Assembly (NCBI RefSeq): GCF_035944375.1
Contig: NZ_DASZBE010000027.1
Length of the DNA stretch: 64,000 nt
Strand: one strand, 5' to 3'
Origin: Allobosea sp035944375
GTDB lineage: Bacteria > Pseudomonadota > Alphaproteobacteria > Rhizobiales > Beijerinckiaceae
The notes under the pieces were generated by a model, which was not told the origin of the DNA, made no database searches, and saw only the letters and a program-made list of their open reading frames with translations. Shown one piece after another: positions 17,311 to 26,001 of the stretch (position 1 is its first letter; each line of letters starts with the position of its first letter). Both the position numbers and the translations under genes were made by a program.

Positions 17311-17389
17311 TCGCGCTCATCACCCGATTTCGCGTGGCTTTGCCGATCGCCCCCGGCACTGTGCCGGCCTCAACCGAGGGAGACCGCCG

Positions 17390-17998
17390 ATGCTGCTCGT
17401 GGGAATGCTCGACAGCCCCTATGTCCGCCGTGCCGCGGTCACGGGCACCCTGCTGGGACTGGAATTCGAACACCGCTCCGTCTCCGTCTTCCGGCACATG
17501 GACGAATTCCGGGCGATCAACCCCCTGATCAAGGCGCCGAGCCTCGTGACCGACGACGGCACGGTGATCAGCGAATCGCTGCTCATCATCCAGCATTTCG
17601 AAGATCTCGCCGGCCGCTCCCTGCGCCCCGTCGAGGCGAGCGCCCGCATGCGGGATCTCTCGCTCACCGGCATCGGGATCGTCGCGGCCGACAAGGCGGT
17701 CGCCATCGAATACGAGCGCAAGCGGCCGGAGGCGCAGCGCTACGCGCCCTGGCAGGAACGGATCGTGGCCCAACTCCACACCGCGCTCGAGCTGCTCGAC
17801 GGCGCGGCTGGGCGAGGTGAACTCACGGCCGGCCCGGAACTGCTGCCCAGCGACATCGCGGCCGCAATCGCCTGGGCCTTCTGCCGCTTCGTCATCCCCG
17901 ACTTTGCGCCCGTCGAGCGCTGGCCGGCACTGGCCGAACAGGCGCGCGCCTGCGAGGCGATCGATGTCTTCAAACAGTGGCCGATCGACCGGGAATAG
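17390..17998 (+). CDS. Glutathione S-transferase family protein
   Basis: A 202-residue GST. The N-terminal thioredoxin-like domain starts LLVGMLDSPYVRRAAVTGTLLG, with the cis-proline and glutathione-gamma-glutamyl site IKAPSLVTDDGTVISESLLI (residues about 48-67). The helical C-terminal domain ends with DIAAAIAWAFCRF. The catalytic position after the first strand is Ser9. The subfamily and electrophilic substrate are unknown. Confidence 0.87.
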   Translation: MLLVGMLDSPYVRRAAVTGTLLGLEFEHRSVSVFRHMDEFRAINPLIKAPSLVTDDGTVISESLLIIQHFEDLAGRSLRPVEASARMRDLSLTGIGIVAADKAVAIEYERKRPEAQRYAPWQERIVAQLHTALELLDGAAGRGELTAGPELLPSDIAAAIAWAFCRFVIPDFAPVERWPALAEQARACEAIDVFKQWPIDRE

Positions 17999-18172
17999 GT
18001 CTTCAATCGAAGAAACAGGCGGGTTCCCGTTCACCATGCCGAAAATTGCTGCACTGCAACAGGTCGCGCCTCTTGCAATCCCGCGTCGCGAGCGCATCTT
18101 CCGGGCGAGTTAGGGAAGAATCGCCTCCTGGTCGGTCCCGCGCGTCCAGCGCTGACAGCAGGAGATGACATA

Positions 18173-18787
18173 GTGACTCGTTCCAGAAAGGCCGGCACCA
18201 CGACCGGCCATGGCGAAGTCCGCCGGCTCTGGCCCGCGGAACGCGACCTCTTCAAGGCCCATCTGCTGAGGCTCGACGAGGTCACCCGCCGCGAACGCTT
18301 CGGCACCGCGGTGAACGACGACTTTCTCGAGAACTACGCGGTCACCACCTTCGGTGTCGGCGGGCTCGTCTATGCCTATATCGAGGACGGAGCGGTGCGC
18401 GGCGCAGCCGAGCTGCGCGGGCTCGAGGACATCATGGCGCAGACCGGCGAGGCCGCCTTCAGCGTCGAGCGCGACTGGCGCCGGCGCGGCATCGGCGGCA
18501 CGCTCTTCGGCCGGCTGATCACCGCGGCGCGCAACCGTGGCATCCGCACGCTCTATATGACCTGCCTGCCCGAAAATGCCGCCATGCGCCGCCTCGCCCG
18601 CAAGTTCGAGGCCGATCTCGCCGGCGGCTATGCCGATGTCGAGGGCGTGATCGCCACAGGCCGGCCGACGCCCTTCACCATCCTCGACGAAGCGCTCGAC
18701 ACCGCCCGCGGCTTCGCTGCAATGGCAATCTCGCTGCAGCGACGGTTCTGGCGGCCGGCCCTGTTCGGCCGATCGCCGGGCACCTGA
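18173..18787 (+). CDS. GNAT family N-acetyltransferase
   Basis: A 204-residue acetyltransferase starting with GTG after an AGGAGAT ribosome site. The acetyl-CoA pyrophosphate loop is visible as RDWRRRGIGGTLFGRLI (Q/RxxGxG/A type). Upstream strands include GAVRGAAELRGL and downstream ENAAMRRLARKF. A C-terminal tail of about 35 residues (DTARGFAAMAISLQRRFW) is extra to the minimal fold. The substrate is unknown. It is convergent with the inhibitor-like lipoprotein at 18792. Confidence 0.87.
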   Translation: MTRSRKAGTTTGHGEVRRLWPAERDLFKAHLLRLDEVTRRERFGTAVNDDFLENYAVTTFGVGGLVYAYIEDGAVRGAAELRGLEDIMAQTGEAAFSVERDWRRRGIGGTLFGRLITAARNRGIRTLYMTCLPENAAMRRLARKFEADLAGGYADVEGVIATGRPTPFTILDEALDTARGFAAMAISLQRRFWRPALFGRSPGT

Positions 18788-18791
18788 CCGC

Positions 18792-19481
18792 TCAGCGGCT
18801 GAGCGACAGCGCCGCGCCCGACTTGGTCACGGCGCCGTCCATCGCGCCGCCGCCGCTGGTGCGCAGCCGCGCCACGACCGTGCCGCCCTGCTGGTAGAGA
18901 TAGACCTCGCCGTCGCGGTAATCCCAGGCCGTGACCCTCTGCAGGTCGCGGTTCGAGCAGCCGGCGGCGCTGGCGCGGTAGAGGTCGAGCGCGGGCGCGC
19001 TCGAGAGCTGGACGCGGCAGGAGCCGCCCGTCGCTTCACGGGCGGTCCAGTTGCCGATCACGCCGTCGCGCGAGGTCACGGCGGGTCGGGCGGTATTGCT
19101 CCCGGCGCCGAGCGTCGCGATCTGCCCGCCGCCGCCGCGCAGTGTCGGCACGTCACTCGTCTGCGGCGCGGCCGGGGGCGGCGTCTCCTGCGGCATGCCG
19201 GGGGCAGTGGGATTGTAATAGGGGTCCTGCGGCGGCGGCAGTGCGCCTGGCTGCCCGGCCGGCGGCGCGGACGCGACCGGGTAACCGCCGGGCGGCGGCA
19301 GCGGCTCCGAGACGACGGGCGCCGAGCTGATCGCCGGCGCCGGCGGCAGGCTGGGCTGGCCATAGGCCTGCGGCGCGGGGCCGACGAAGCGCTGCGAGCC
19401 CGCACAGGCGGTCAGGGCCAGCAGCGGCAGCAGGCCGGCGGCTTTGAGGGTCATGGCCATGGTCTTGGTCTTCTTGGTCAT
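18792..19481 (-). CDS. AprI/Inh-family metalloprotease inhibitor-like lipoprotein
   Basis: A 229-residue protein with a lipoprotein signal peptide and lipobox LTAC (Cys26). A Pro/Gln/Ala-rich linker spans about 35-125. The C-terminal AprI/Inh-like beta-barrel at about 135-229 starts GVIGNWTAREATGGSCRVQL with a Cys pair (GGSCRV, AAGCSNRD). This matches the architecture of alphaproteobacterial Omp10/Omp19-type lipoproteins, of which Brucella Omp19 inhibits proteases. It is probably anchored in the outer membrane. Confidence 0.82.
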   Translation of the reverse strand: MTKKTKTMAMTLKAAGLLPLLALTACAGSQRFVGPAPQAYGQPSLPPAPAISSAPVVSEPLPPPGGYPVASAPPAGQPGALPPPQDPYYNPTAPGMPQETPPPAAPQTSDVPTLRGGGGQIATLGAGSNTARPAVTSRDGVIGNWTAREATGGSCRVQLSSAPALDLYRASAAGCSNRDLQRVTAWDYRDGEVYLYQQGGTVVARLRTSGGGAMDGAVTKSGAALSLSR

Positions 19482-19690
19482 GAGGCGTCGGTTCCGATCG
19501 ATCGTGCGGTGCGGACAGGCGAACCCGTCGCAGGAAACGGTTGAATCCTAGACCATTCCCGTGAACGTGACATGAGCATGATCGTGCCGGGCGTCCATAG
19601 CCGAGCCCGTCTCGTTTGCGAACCCACGGCAGGCGCTCCGGTTCCCGTTCGTCATCCGATCGGATACCGCGGCCACAGGAGAGAGACCGG

Positions 19691-20110
19691 ATGATGTCAC
19701 CAACCTCCCCGGCGCCGGGCGCGGCGCTCCAGCCCCTGCTGCCGGCCGCGATCGCGGCGCCCTTCGCGCGCTACAGCCATGGCATCGCCGTGCCGTCCGG
19801 CCATCGGCTCGTCGCCTGCTCGGGCCAGCTCGGCATGGCGCGGGACGGCTCGATCCCCGAGGATGTCCGGGCGCAGGCGGATCTCTGCTTTTCCAACATC
19901 GCCGCGATCCTGGCCGAGGCGGGCATGACACTGGCCGACATCGTGCGCCTCAACGCCTATGTCACCGACCGCGCCCATATGAAGGGCTACATGGAGTCGC
20001 GCGACGCCCATGTCGGCACGCCCCCGCCCGCCTCGACGCTGATGATCGTCTCGGGCTTCACCCTGCCGGCCTTCAAGGTCGAGATCGAGGTCCTGGCCGC
20101 GGCGGTCTAG
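19691..20110 (+). CDS. RidA family protein (enamine/imine deaminase-like)
   Basis: A 139-residue protein of the YjgF/YER057c/UK114 family. Conserved regions are VACSGQLGM, the helix QADLCFSNIAAILAEAGMTLADIVRLNAYVTD and the end PPPASTLMIVSGFTLPAFKVEIEVLAA. The glycine-Pro-Arg segment of canonical RidA is replaced by APPPAST, so the catalytic Arg is not evident and it may belong to a non-RidA subfamily. Two adjacent ATGs (19691, 19694) follow GGAGAGAGA. Confidence 0.87.
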   Translation: MMSPTSPAPGAALQPLLPAAIAAPFARYSHGIAVPSGHRLVACSGQLGMARDGSIPEDVRAQADLCFSNIAAILAEAGMTLADIVRLNAYVTDRAHMKGYMESRDAHVGTPPPASTLMIVSGFTLPAFKVEIEVLAAAV

Positions 20111-20124
20111 CCGCCGGCGGGCCC

Positions 20125-21027
20125 TCAGCCCTTGCGGACCATCAGCACCGCCGCGAGGATCGCGATGCCGCCGAAGGCCTGCGCCGGCGAGGGCTGTTCG
20201 CCGAAAATCGCCCAGGCGGCGAGCACCGCGACCAGCGCTGGCCAGACCATGACGAGCGAGGCGGCGCTGGCGCCGTACTGGCCGAGCGAGAGCGTGATCA
20301 GGCCCTGGCCCAGCGCATGGGAGACGAGGCCGAGCGCGATCACCGCGAGCCAGCCCTGCAGGCTGCCGGGCAGGATCGCCTCGCCCAGCGCCAGTGCGGC
20401 GACGAGGCAGAAGACCGCGCAGATCGCGCTGGAGATCAGGCTGATGCGCCCCGCATCGGCCCCATTCCGGGCGCGGCGGACGGCCATGATATAGGCGGCA
20501 TAGGACAGGGCGGCTCCCACCGCCAGGCTGTCGCCGAACAGGCTGCCGGGGATGCCCGGCGACGAGCCGGCGAGTTTCGGAAGGACCAGCATCAGAGCGC
20601 CGCCGATGGCGAGCGCCAGCGCGCCGAGGATGCGCCGGCTCGGCCGCTCGGCGAAGAGCAGCCAGCCGCCCAGCACCACCGCGACCGGCGAGAGATTGCC
20701 GAGCAGCGAGGCGTTCGCGATCGTCGTGAAGCCGAGCGCGGCATTGTAGAGAACGACGTCGACGCCGAAGGCGAGACCGGCGAGCACGATCGGCAGCAGC
20801 GCAGCGGAGGTCGCGGCCGGCTTGCCGGGACGACGCCGCTCCAGCCCCATCCAGAGCGCGAGCACCGGGAGGGCGAAGATCATCCGCCAGAACCCGGCCG
20901 CCGCCGGCCCGACATCGGCGAAGCGCACGAACACCCCCGAGAAGCCGATGCAGGTCGCGCCCGTGAGCAGCGCGAGGAACATCGCCAGCGCAGGCGCGGT
21001 CGGGGCTGGCTGGGCGGTCGCGGACAT
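20125..21027 (-). CDS. EamA/DMT superfamily transporter
   Basis: A 300-residue inner-membrane protein with ten predicted helices in two EamA repeats (about 15-145 and 160-290). Repeat starts include CIGFSGVFVRFADVGPAAAGFWR and the second repeat around LAVGAALSYAAYIMAVRRAR. It is probably an exporter of metabolites or amino acids. ATG 21027 is annotated; a GTG at 21051 has a good GGAGG site, but that site lies within the REP-like palindrome and would add only eight residues. Confidence 0.87.
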   Translation of the reverse strand: MSATAQPAPTAPALAMFLALLTGATCIGFSGVFVRFADVGPAAAGFWRMIFALPVLALWMGLERRRPGKPAATSAALLPIVLAGLAFGVDVVLYNAALGFTTIANASLLGNLSPVAVVLGGWLLFAERPSRRILGALALAIGGALMLVLPKLAGSSPGIPGSLFGDSLAVGAALSYAAYIMAVRRARNGADAGRISLISSAICAVFCLVAALALGEAILPGSLQGWLAVIALGLVSHALGQGLITLSLGQYGASAASLVMVWPALVAVLAAWAIFGEQPSPAQAFGGIAILAAVLMVRKG

Positions 21028-21060
21028 GGGTGGGCTTTCGGGAATTTGCACCCGAACCTC

Positions 21061-21170
21061 CGCGTCATCCCGGACAAGCGGCGAAGCCGCGCAGATCCGG
21101 GATCAATCGGAGGGCGCTGCTCCCTACGATGGATCCCGGAGTTCCGCTTCGCTCCATCCGGGATGACGCG
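21061..21170. repeat. REP-like palindromic element, family A copy 1
   Basis: Perfect 14-base arms CGCGTCATCCCGGA (21061-21074) and TCCGGGATGACGCG (21157-21170) enclose internal repeats of GATCCGGGATC type. The element at 41790-41882 shares the arm and the internal GAGATCCGGGATC segment, so they form one family. It lies between the divergent DMT transporter and LysR genes. Confidence 0.8.
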
Positions 21171-21277
21171 AGGTTCGAGCGGTTCGATGGCTCATCGCTC
21201 TACCCCTCTTCTATCCATCGGAAAAACGGATTATTCTGATTTAACCATTCTTAAAACCGATCGACGGAGGCGGCGCC

Positions 21278-22144
21278 ATGTCCACGCATTTCGATCTGGC
21301 GGCGCTCGACATGCTGGTGGCGGTGGTGGAGAGCGGCGGCTTCACCGCAGCCGGCGCGCGGCTCGGGCGCACCCAGTCGGCGATTTCGGTCCGCATCCAG
21401 GATCTCGAAAACCAGCTCGGCCACCGGCTCCTCGAACGCTCGCGCCGCGGCGTGGTCCCGACGCCGGCCGGCGAGCGGCTGCTCGCCCATGCGCGGCGCC
21501 TGCTGGCGATCCAGCGCGAGGCGCTCGACGATCTCGGCGGCAGCAGCGCCTCGGGACGGCTGCGGATCGGCATTCCCGACGACTATGTCGACGCCTTCCT
21601 GCGCCCGCTGATCGCGCGCTTCGCCGCCGAGCACCCCAGGGTCGAACTGGAACTCCATTGCGACCTCTCGAAGCGGATCGAGCCCGCCGTCGCGGCCGGC
21701 GAATTCGATCTCGCGGTGGTGACGCAGGACCCCCGGCGCCCGGTCGGCGAGGTCGTCAGGCGCGAGCCGGTCGTCTGGATCGCAGCCCGCGGCCACCGGC
21801 CCGAATTGCAGGAGCCGCTGCCGCTGGCGCTGTTCTCGGAGGGCTGCCGGGTCAGGCCGCGCCTGCTGGCGGCGCTGGCGGAGGCCGGGACGGATCATCG
21901 CCTCGTCTTTTCCTGCTCCCACACCTCGGGCATGCTGTCGGCGGTCGAGGCGGGGTTCTGCGTCACCGCCGTCACCGAGAGCGCCGTGCCGGCGACCGCA
22001 CGACGGCTCGGCCCGGCGGAGGGTCTGCCGGCGCTGTTCGAGCTTTCGGTCGGGCTGATCATGGGCCCGCAGCCGGGGCTGGCCGCGCGCCGCTTCGCCA
22101 ATGCGCTGCGCGAGGAGATGGCGGCACCAAGGCTGGCCGCGTGA
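21278..22144 (+). CDS. LysR family transcriptional regulator
   Basis: A 288-residue regulator with an N-terminal helix-turn-helix (residues 5-62: MLVAVVESGGFTAAGARLGRTQSAISVRIQDLE, given here as its core region) and a substrate-binding domain starting at about 90 (GRLRIGIPDDYVDAFLRPLI). GGAGG precedes the ATG by about 7 bases. It diverges from the DMT transporter at 20125, which it may control. The inducer is unknown. Confidence 0.9.
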   Translation: MSTHFDLAALDMLVAVVESGGFTAAGARLGRTQSAISVRIQDLENQLGHRLLERSRRGVVPTPAGERLLAHARRLLAIQREALDDLGGSSASGRLRIGIPDDYVDAFLRPLIARFAAEHPRVELELHCDLSKRIEPAVAAGEFDLAVVTQDPRRPVGEVVRREPVVWIAARGHRPELQEPLPLALFSEGCRVRPRLLAALAEAGTDHRLVFSCSHTSGMLSAVEAGFCVTAVTESAVPATARRLGPAEGLPALFELSVGLIMGPQPGLAARRFANALREEMAAPRLAA

Positions 22145-22159
22145 AGCATTCTTCTCCTT

Positions 22160-22279
22160 CCCCCCGCTTGCGGTGGGGAAGGCCGTGATGGGGGGGGCGG
22201 GAAAGCCGGAGCGTCACCTTGCTCGTCTCGCCGAGCAGCGCTGCCCCCCCACCCAACCCTCCCCACCGCAAGCGGGGGG
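22160..22279. repeat. Long-arm inverted repeat, family B
   Basis: Perfect 20-base arms at 22160-22179 and 22260-22279 (core CCGCTTGCGGTGGGGA and its complement) flank an 80-base spacer with runs of G and C. Each arm can also form its own CCGC-TT-GCGG hairpin. It sits in the 190-base gap between the LysR gene and obgE and does not share sequence with families A, C, D or E. Confidence 0.75.
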
Positions 22280-22334
22280 AGGGCTAGCGTCGCTCCTCAT
22301 TGCCCTTTCCCCCCGCGAACACTACTGAGAGCCC

Positions 22335-23378
22335 ATGAAATTCCTCGACCAGGCCAAGATCTATGTGAAGGCGGGAGATGGCGGCGCCGGCTGCGTCTCC
22401 TTCCGTCGCGAAAAATTCATCGAGTTCGGCGGGCCCAATGGCGGTGACGGCGGGCGCGGCGGCGACATCGTCATCGAATGCGTCCAGGGCCTGAATACCC
22501 TGATCGATTTCCGCTTCCAGCAGCATTTCAAGGCGAAGATCGGCGGCCACGGCATGGGCGCCGACCGTCATGGCGCCAATGGCGAGACCAAGGTGCTCAA
22601 GGTCCCGCCGGGCACCCAGGTCTTCGACGAGGATGGCGAGACGCTGATCGCCGATCTCACCGAGCCCGGCCAGCGCTTCGTCCTGTGCAAGGGCGGCAAT
22701 GGCGGCTTCGGCAACGCCTATTTCAAGACCTCGACCAACCAGGCGCCGCGCCATGCCAATCCGGGTCTCGTCGGCGAGGAGCGCTGGGTCTGGCTGCGGC
22801 TGAAGCTGATCGCCGATGCCGGGCTGATCGGCCTGCCCAATGCCGGCAAGTCGACTTTCCTGGCGACCGTGACCGCCGCCAAGCCCAAGATCGCCGACTA
22901 CCCCTTCACGACGCTACATCCGGGGCTGGGCGTGGTGCGGGTCGACGGGCGCGAAATGGTGCTGGCCGATATTCCCGGCCTGATCGAGGGCGCCCATGAG
23001 GGCCATGGCCTCGGCGACCGCTTCCTCGGCCATGTCGAGCGCTGCCGCGTGCTGCTGCACCTCGTCGAGGGCACCAGCGAGCACGCTGGCAAGGCCTACA
23101 AGACCGTCCGCAACGAGCTCAGCCTGTATGGCGAAGGGCTCGACGAGAAGCCGGAGATCGTGGCGCTGTCGAAGGCCGACGCGCTCTCGCCGGAACTGCT
23201 GAAGGAGCAGGTGGCGCGGCTGAAGCGCGCCGCCAAGCGCATGCCGATCGTGCTGTCATCCGCCTCGGGCGAGGGTGTCGAGGCCGCTCTGCGCGCGCTC
23301 TTCGCCCATGTCGAGGAGGCGCGCCGCGAAGAGGACAGGCAGAACGCACCCGTCGAGGACACCGGCTGGCATCCCTGA
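22335..23378 (+). CDS. obgE: Obg family GTPase ObgE/CgtA
   Basis: A 347-residue essential GTPase involved in 50S ribosome maturation and stress signalling. The glycine-rich OBG domain spans residues 1-158 (KAGDGGAGCVSFRREKFIEF, GGPNGGDGGRGGD). The G domain follows with G1 GLPNAGKSTF, G2 in YPFTTLHP, G3 DIPGLIEGA, and G4 as ALSKADAL, a variant of NKxD. The C-terminal extension is short. It is normally downstream of rplU-rpmA, which are not present here. Confidence 0.96.
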   Translation: MKFLDQAKIYVKAGDGGAGCVSFRREKFIEFGGPNGGDGGRGGDIVIECVQGLNTLIDFRFQQHFKAKIGGHGMGADRHGANGETKVLKVPPGTQVFDEDGETLIADLTEPGQRFVLCKGGNGGFGNAYFKTSTNQAPRHANPGLVGEERWVWLRLKLIADAGLIGLPNAGKSTFLATVTAAKPKIADYPFTTLHPGLGVVRVDGREMVLADIPGLIEGAHEGHGLGDRFLGHVERCRVLLHLVEGTSEHAGKAYKTVRNELSLYGEGLDEKPEIVALSKADALSPELLKEQVARLKRAAKRMPIVLSSASGEGVEAALRALFAHVEEARREEDRQNAPVEDTGWHP

Positions 23379-23395
23379 GGACACCGGCCCTGGAC

Positions 23396-23605
23396 TCAGC
23401 GGGTGGCGCGGCGCGTCTCGCGCACGACGGTCGGCGCCGTGATGGCACCGGCCGCCCCGCCCACGACGGCACCGACCGGGCCCGCGACGAGGGCGCCCGT
23501 TCCGGCTCCGGCAGCCGCGCCGCCGATGCGCTGTTCGGTGGTGTTGCCGCAAGCGGCGAGCAGCACGGCCGCGGCTGCGACGAAGCCCAAGGTCGAAATC
23601 TTCAT
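23396..23605 (-). CDS. Small glycine-zipper lipoprotein under an EcfG-type promoter
   Basis: A 69-residue protein: signal peptide with lipobox LLAAC (Cys19), then a glycine zipper segment IGGAAAGAGTGALVAGPVGA that continues to residue 55, and a short basic tail. It resembles OsmB-like and other glycine-zipper lipoproteins that sit in the outer membrane. The upstream region has a general-stress promoter at 23640-23665. The short frame and exact lipobox support the start at 23605. Confidence 0.85.
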   Translation of the reverse strand: MKISTLGFVAAAAVLLAACGNTTEQRIGGAAAGAGTGALVAGPVGAVVGGAAGAITAPTVVRETRRATR

Positions 23606-23639
23606 GGCGATGAATTCCCCAGCGTGACGATGCGGCTGG

Positions 23640-23665
23640 AACGTTCCGCCCGGAACTAAAGTTCC
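23640..23665 (-). promoter_or_regulatory. EcfG (general stress sigma factor) promoter
   Basis: On the minus strand GGAAC (23665-23661) and CGTT (23643-23640) are separated by exactly 17 bases, which is the alphaproteobacterial EcfG consensus GGAAC-N16/17-CGTT. The start codon of the lipoprotein is 34 bases downstream. The -35 element is part of the palindrome GGAACTTTAGTTCC. Confidence 0.75.
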
Positions 23666-23900
23666 GTCGCCTGGTCCACGCCGACCCGTCCGTGACGCCC
23701 CCCTGCGCTTTTCCTCGGGCCGAGGTAGCCAGCGGCCTTGCGATCTCCGCAAAAATCCGTATACAGCCGGCATCGCATCAGTCGCACCATTCGCGTGGTC
23801 GATGAGGGCCCGGTTCGGCCCACGTCGCTGATCTCGTTTTGGCAGGTTCCGTTTTGACCGGTTCGCCCCTTTAAGAGAGCGGATCGATGGAGTTGAGATT

Positions 23901-24026
23901 ATGAAGATCCGCAATTCGCTGAAGTCGCTGCGCGCCCGTCACCGCGACAACCAGCTCGTGCGCCGCAAGGGCCGCGTCTACATCATCAACAAGGTCCAGA
24001 AGCGCTTCAAGGCGCGCCAGGGCTGA
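23901..24026 (+). CDS. rpmJ: 50S ribosomal protein bL36, cysteine-free form
   Basis: A 41-residue basic protein beginning MKIRNSLKSLRARHRDNQLV and ending KVQKRFKARQG. It has no cysteine or zinc ligands, as is usual for alphaproteobacterial L36. A GGAG motif precedes the ATG. It is monocistronic, with a 295-base upstream gap containing no other gene, and is followed by a strong terminator. Confidence 0.95.
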   Translation: MKIRNSLKSLRARHRDNQLVRRKGRVYIINKVQKRFKARQG

Positions 24027-24075
24027 GCCTGCGGCGGGCCCGCGCCCGTCCGGCTGCCCGGTGGACGACGACCAG

Positions 24076-24105
24076 GCGGGGCGCCCCGGGCGCACCCGCT
24101 TTTTT
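24076..24105 (+). terminator. Rho-independent terminator of rpmJ
   Basis: GCGGG-GCGC pairs with GCGC-A-CCCGC (24076-24099), followed by six T residues. It lies 50 bases after the rpmJ stop. Confidence 0.85.
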
Positions 24106-24164
24106 GCGTTGGCGGTCGCCGCTCCGTGAATTGACCCGCCGCCGCCGGCCGCTAGACTGGCGCC

Positions 24165-24815
24165 ATGATCATCTTGCGCACCCTGTCGGCTGTCGCCCTT
24201 CTCGTTTCGCTCGCGGCCGTCCCCTCGATCACCGCCGCCCAGGCGCAGCCCTCGCCGCCCCAGCGCCCCGATGCGGTCGCGCCGGCGGACAAGGACGACA
24301 ACCCCGCCGCGACGACGGCCCCCTCGCGCGGGCCGGCTGCGACGCTGGAGCGCCTCTTCGAGCGGCTCGCCGCGGCCAAGTCGCCGGAAGAGGCCAAGGG
24401 TATCGCCAATCTGATCCAGCGTCGCTGGGCCCGTTCGGGCTCCGCCACGGCCGATCTCCTGATGACGCGCGCCCAGACCGCGATGAAGCAGAAGCGCCTC
24501 GAACTCGCGATCGAGCTGCTCGACCGTGTCGTCAGCCTCGATCCGGACTGGGCGGAGGGCTGGAACCAGCGGGCCAATGCGCTGTTCCTGGCCGGCGACC
24601 CGATCCGCTCCATGCTCGACATCGGCGAGACGCTGAAGCGCGAGCCGCGCCATTACGGCGCGATGATGGGGCTGGGAACGATCCTGCGGCAGCAGGGCGA
24701 CGACAAGCGCGCCATGGTCGCGTATCGCCGGGCTCTGGAGATCTACCCCCAGCTCGAGGCCGTCAAGAGCGCGGTCGATGCGCTGAAGACCGAGGTTGAC
24801 GGTCGCGACGCCTGA
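24165..24815 (+). CDS. Periplasmic tetratricopeptide-repeat protein
   Basis: A 216-residue protein with a signal peptide (residues 1-27, cleavage near AAQAQP), a Pro/Asp-rich linker to about 55, then helical TPR units (ADLLMTRAQTAMKQKRLELA; AEGWNQRANALFLAGDP; YGAMMGLGTILRQQGDD; RAMVAYRRALEIYPQ). TPRs mediate protein binding, so a periplasmic scaffold role is likely. Its end overlaps the TTG start proposed for the hydrolase at 24796. Confidence 0.82.
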   Translation: MIILRTLSAVALLVSLAAVPSITAAQAQPSPPQRPDAVAPADKDDNPAATTAPSRGPAATLERLFERLAAAKSPEEAKGIANLIQRRWARSGSATADLLMTRAQTAMKQKRLELAIELLDRVVSLDPDWAEGWNQRANALFLAGDPIRSMLDIGETLKREPRHYGAMMGLGTILRQQGDDKRAMVAYRRALEIYPQLEAVKSAVDALKTEVDGRDA

Positions 24816-25848
24816 GCCCGCCGCAGAACCGGAACCGGCCTCGCCGCGTATCCGCATCATGTTGACCCGCTCTCTCCTCGTTCTCGCTGTCCTCGCCGTC
24901 GCGGGGCTCTGGCTGTGGTCCGAATGGCTCGGCGCCGAGGCGGCCCGGCGCCATCCGCCCGCTGGCAGCTTCGTGTCATTCGACGAGGGCCGGCTCCACT
25001 ACCGGGAGCGCCATGCGGAGGGCGAGGCGCGAGGCACCGTCGTCCTGATCCACGGCGCCTCGTCCAGCCATGCCGACATGCTGGCGACGCTCGGCCCCGA
25101 GCTCGCCCGCTATCGCATCATTGCCTTCGACCGCCCGGGCCATGGCTGGAGCGACCGCCTCGAGGGCGACGCGATGGCCGATCCCGCACGCCAGGCCGCG
25201 GCACTGATGCGCGGCATCGACGCCGTCGTTCCCGAGCGCTTCGTCCTCGTCGCCCACTCGCTGGGCGGCGCCTCGGCGACCCGCATCGCGCTGGATCGCC
25301 CGGAGCGCCTGCGCGGTCTGGTGCTGCTCGGGGCCGTGACGCATCCCTGGCCCGGCGGCATTTCCTGGTATCACCATCCCACGACCTGGCCTCTGGTCGG
25401 TCCGCTCTTCACCCGGCTCGTCGGCGTCCCCGCCGCGAGCACGCTTCTGGACTCGGGCGCCGAGAGCGTCTTCGCCCCACGGCCGGTGACGCCGGGCTAT
25501 CTCGCCGCCGCGCAGATCGAACTGCTGCTGCGCCCCGAGACCTTCCGCGCGAACTCGCAGGACATCGCCGCGACGCTGGACTTCGTCATGGCCCAGGCGC
25601 CGCTCTACGGCGACCTGAAGGTGCCGGTCATCGCCATCACCGGCGACAGCGACGCCATCGTCTCCCCCGTCATCCACTCGGCGACGATCGCCCGGCAGGC
25701 ACCGCAGGGCCGCTTCGTCCTGCTGCCCGGCGTCGGCCACATGCCGCATCACGCCGCACCCGAAATCGTCGCCGCCGCCGTCGACGAACTGGCCGGCCGC
25801 CGCTCGAACCTGGCGAGCCTCGCGGACGCGGCCGCCCGCCGCGACTAA
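24796..25848 (+). CDS. Membrane-anchored alpha/beta hydrolase
   Basis: A 350-residue protein with one N-terminal helix (about 22-42, LTRSLLVLAVLAVAGLWLW) and an alpha/beta-hydrolase domain facing the periplasm. The oxyanion region is VVLIHGASSS, the nucleophile elbow VAHSLGG (Ser), the acid ITGDSDAIV (Asp) and the catalytic His GVGHMPHH. A TTG start at 24796 gives a 20-base overlap with the TPR gene and a GACCGAGG ribosome-like motif; an ATG at 24859 is an alternative. The substrate is unknown. Confidence 0.85.
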   Translation: MTVATPEPAAEPEPASPRIRIMLTRSLLVLAVLAVAGLWLWSEWLGAEAARRHPPAGSFVSFDEGRLHYRERHAEGEARGTVVLIHGASSSHADMLATLGPELARYRIIAFDRPGHGWSDRLEGDAMADPARQAAALMRGIDAVVPERFVLVAHSLGGASATRIALDRPERLRGLVLLGAVTHPWPGGISWYHHPTTWPLVGPLFTRLVGVPAASTLLDSGAESVFAPRPVTPGYLAAAQIELLLRPETFRANSQDIAATLDFVMAQAPLYGDLKVPVIAITGDSDAIVSPVIHSATIARQAPQGRFVLLPGVGHMPHHAAPEIVAAAVDELAGRRSNLASLADAAARRD

Positions 25849-26001
25849 AGGTATAAGACTTTTGTCGCGCTTTCCGAGGGTGCGCTATTCCGCCACGTTA
25901 CCCCGCGCTTTAGTTCAAAACTGACGTAACGACGCCAGCCCTTCGCCCATCGCGGCGCGGGGCCAGAGACGTATTGACACGTCGCCAACGGGGGAACGTC
26001 C

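Noticed and set aside
18036..18113. A 25-codon frame in the gap between the GST and GNAT genes
   Set aside because: No ribosome-binding site and no distinctive composition.
20317..22188. A 623-codon plus-strand frame over the DMT transporter and LysR genes
   Set aside because: Antisense to, or out of frame with, genes having clear family motifs.
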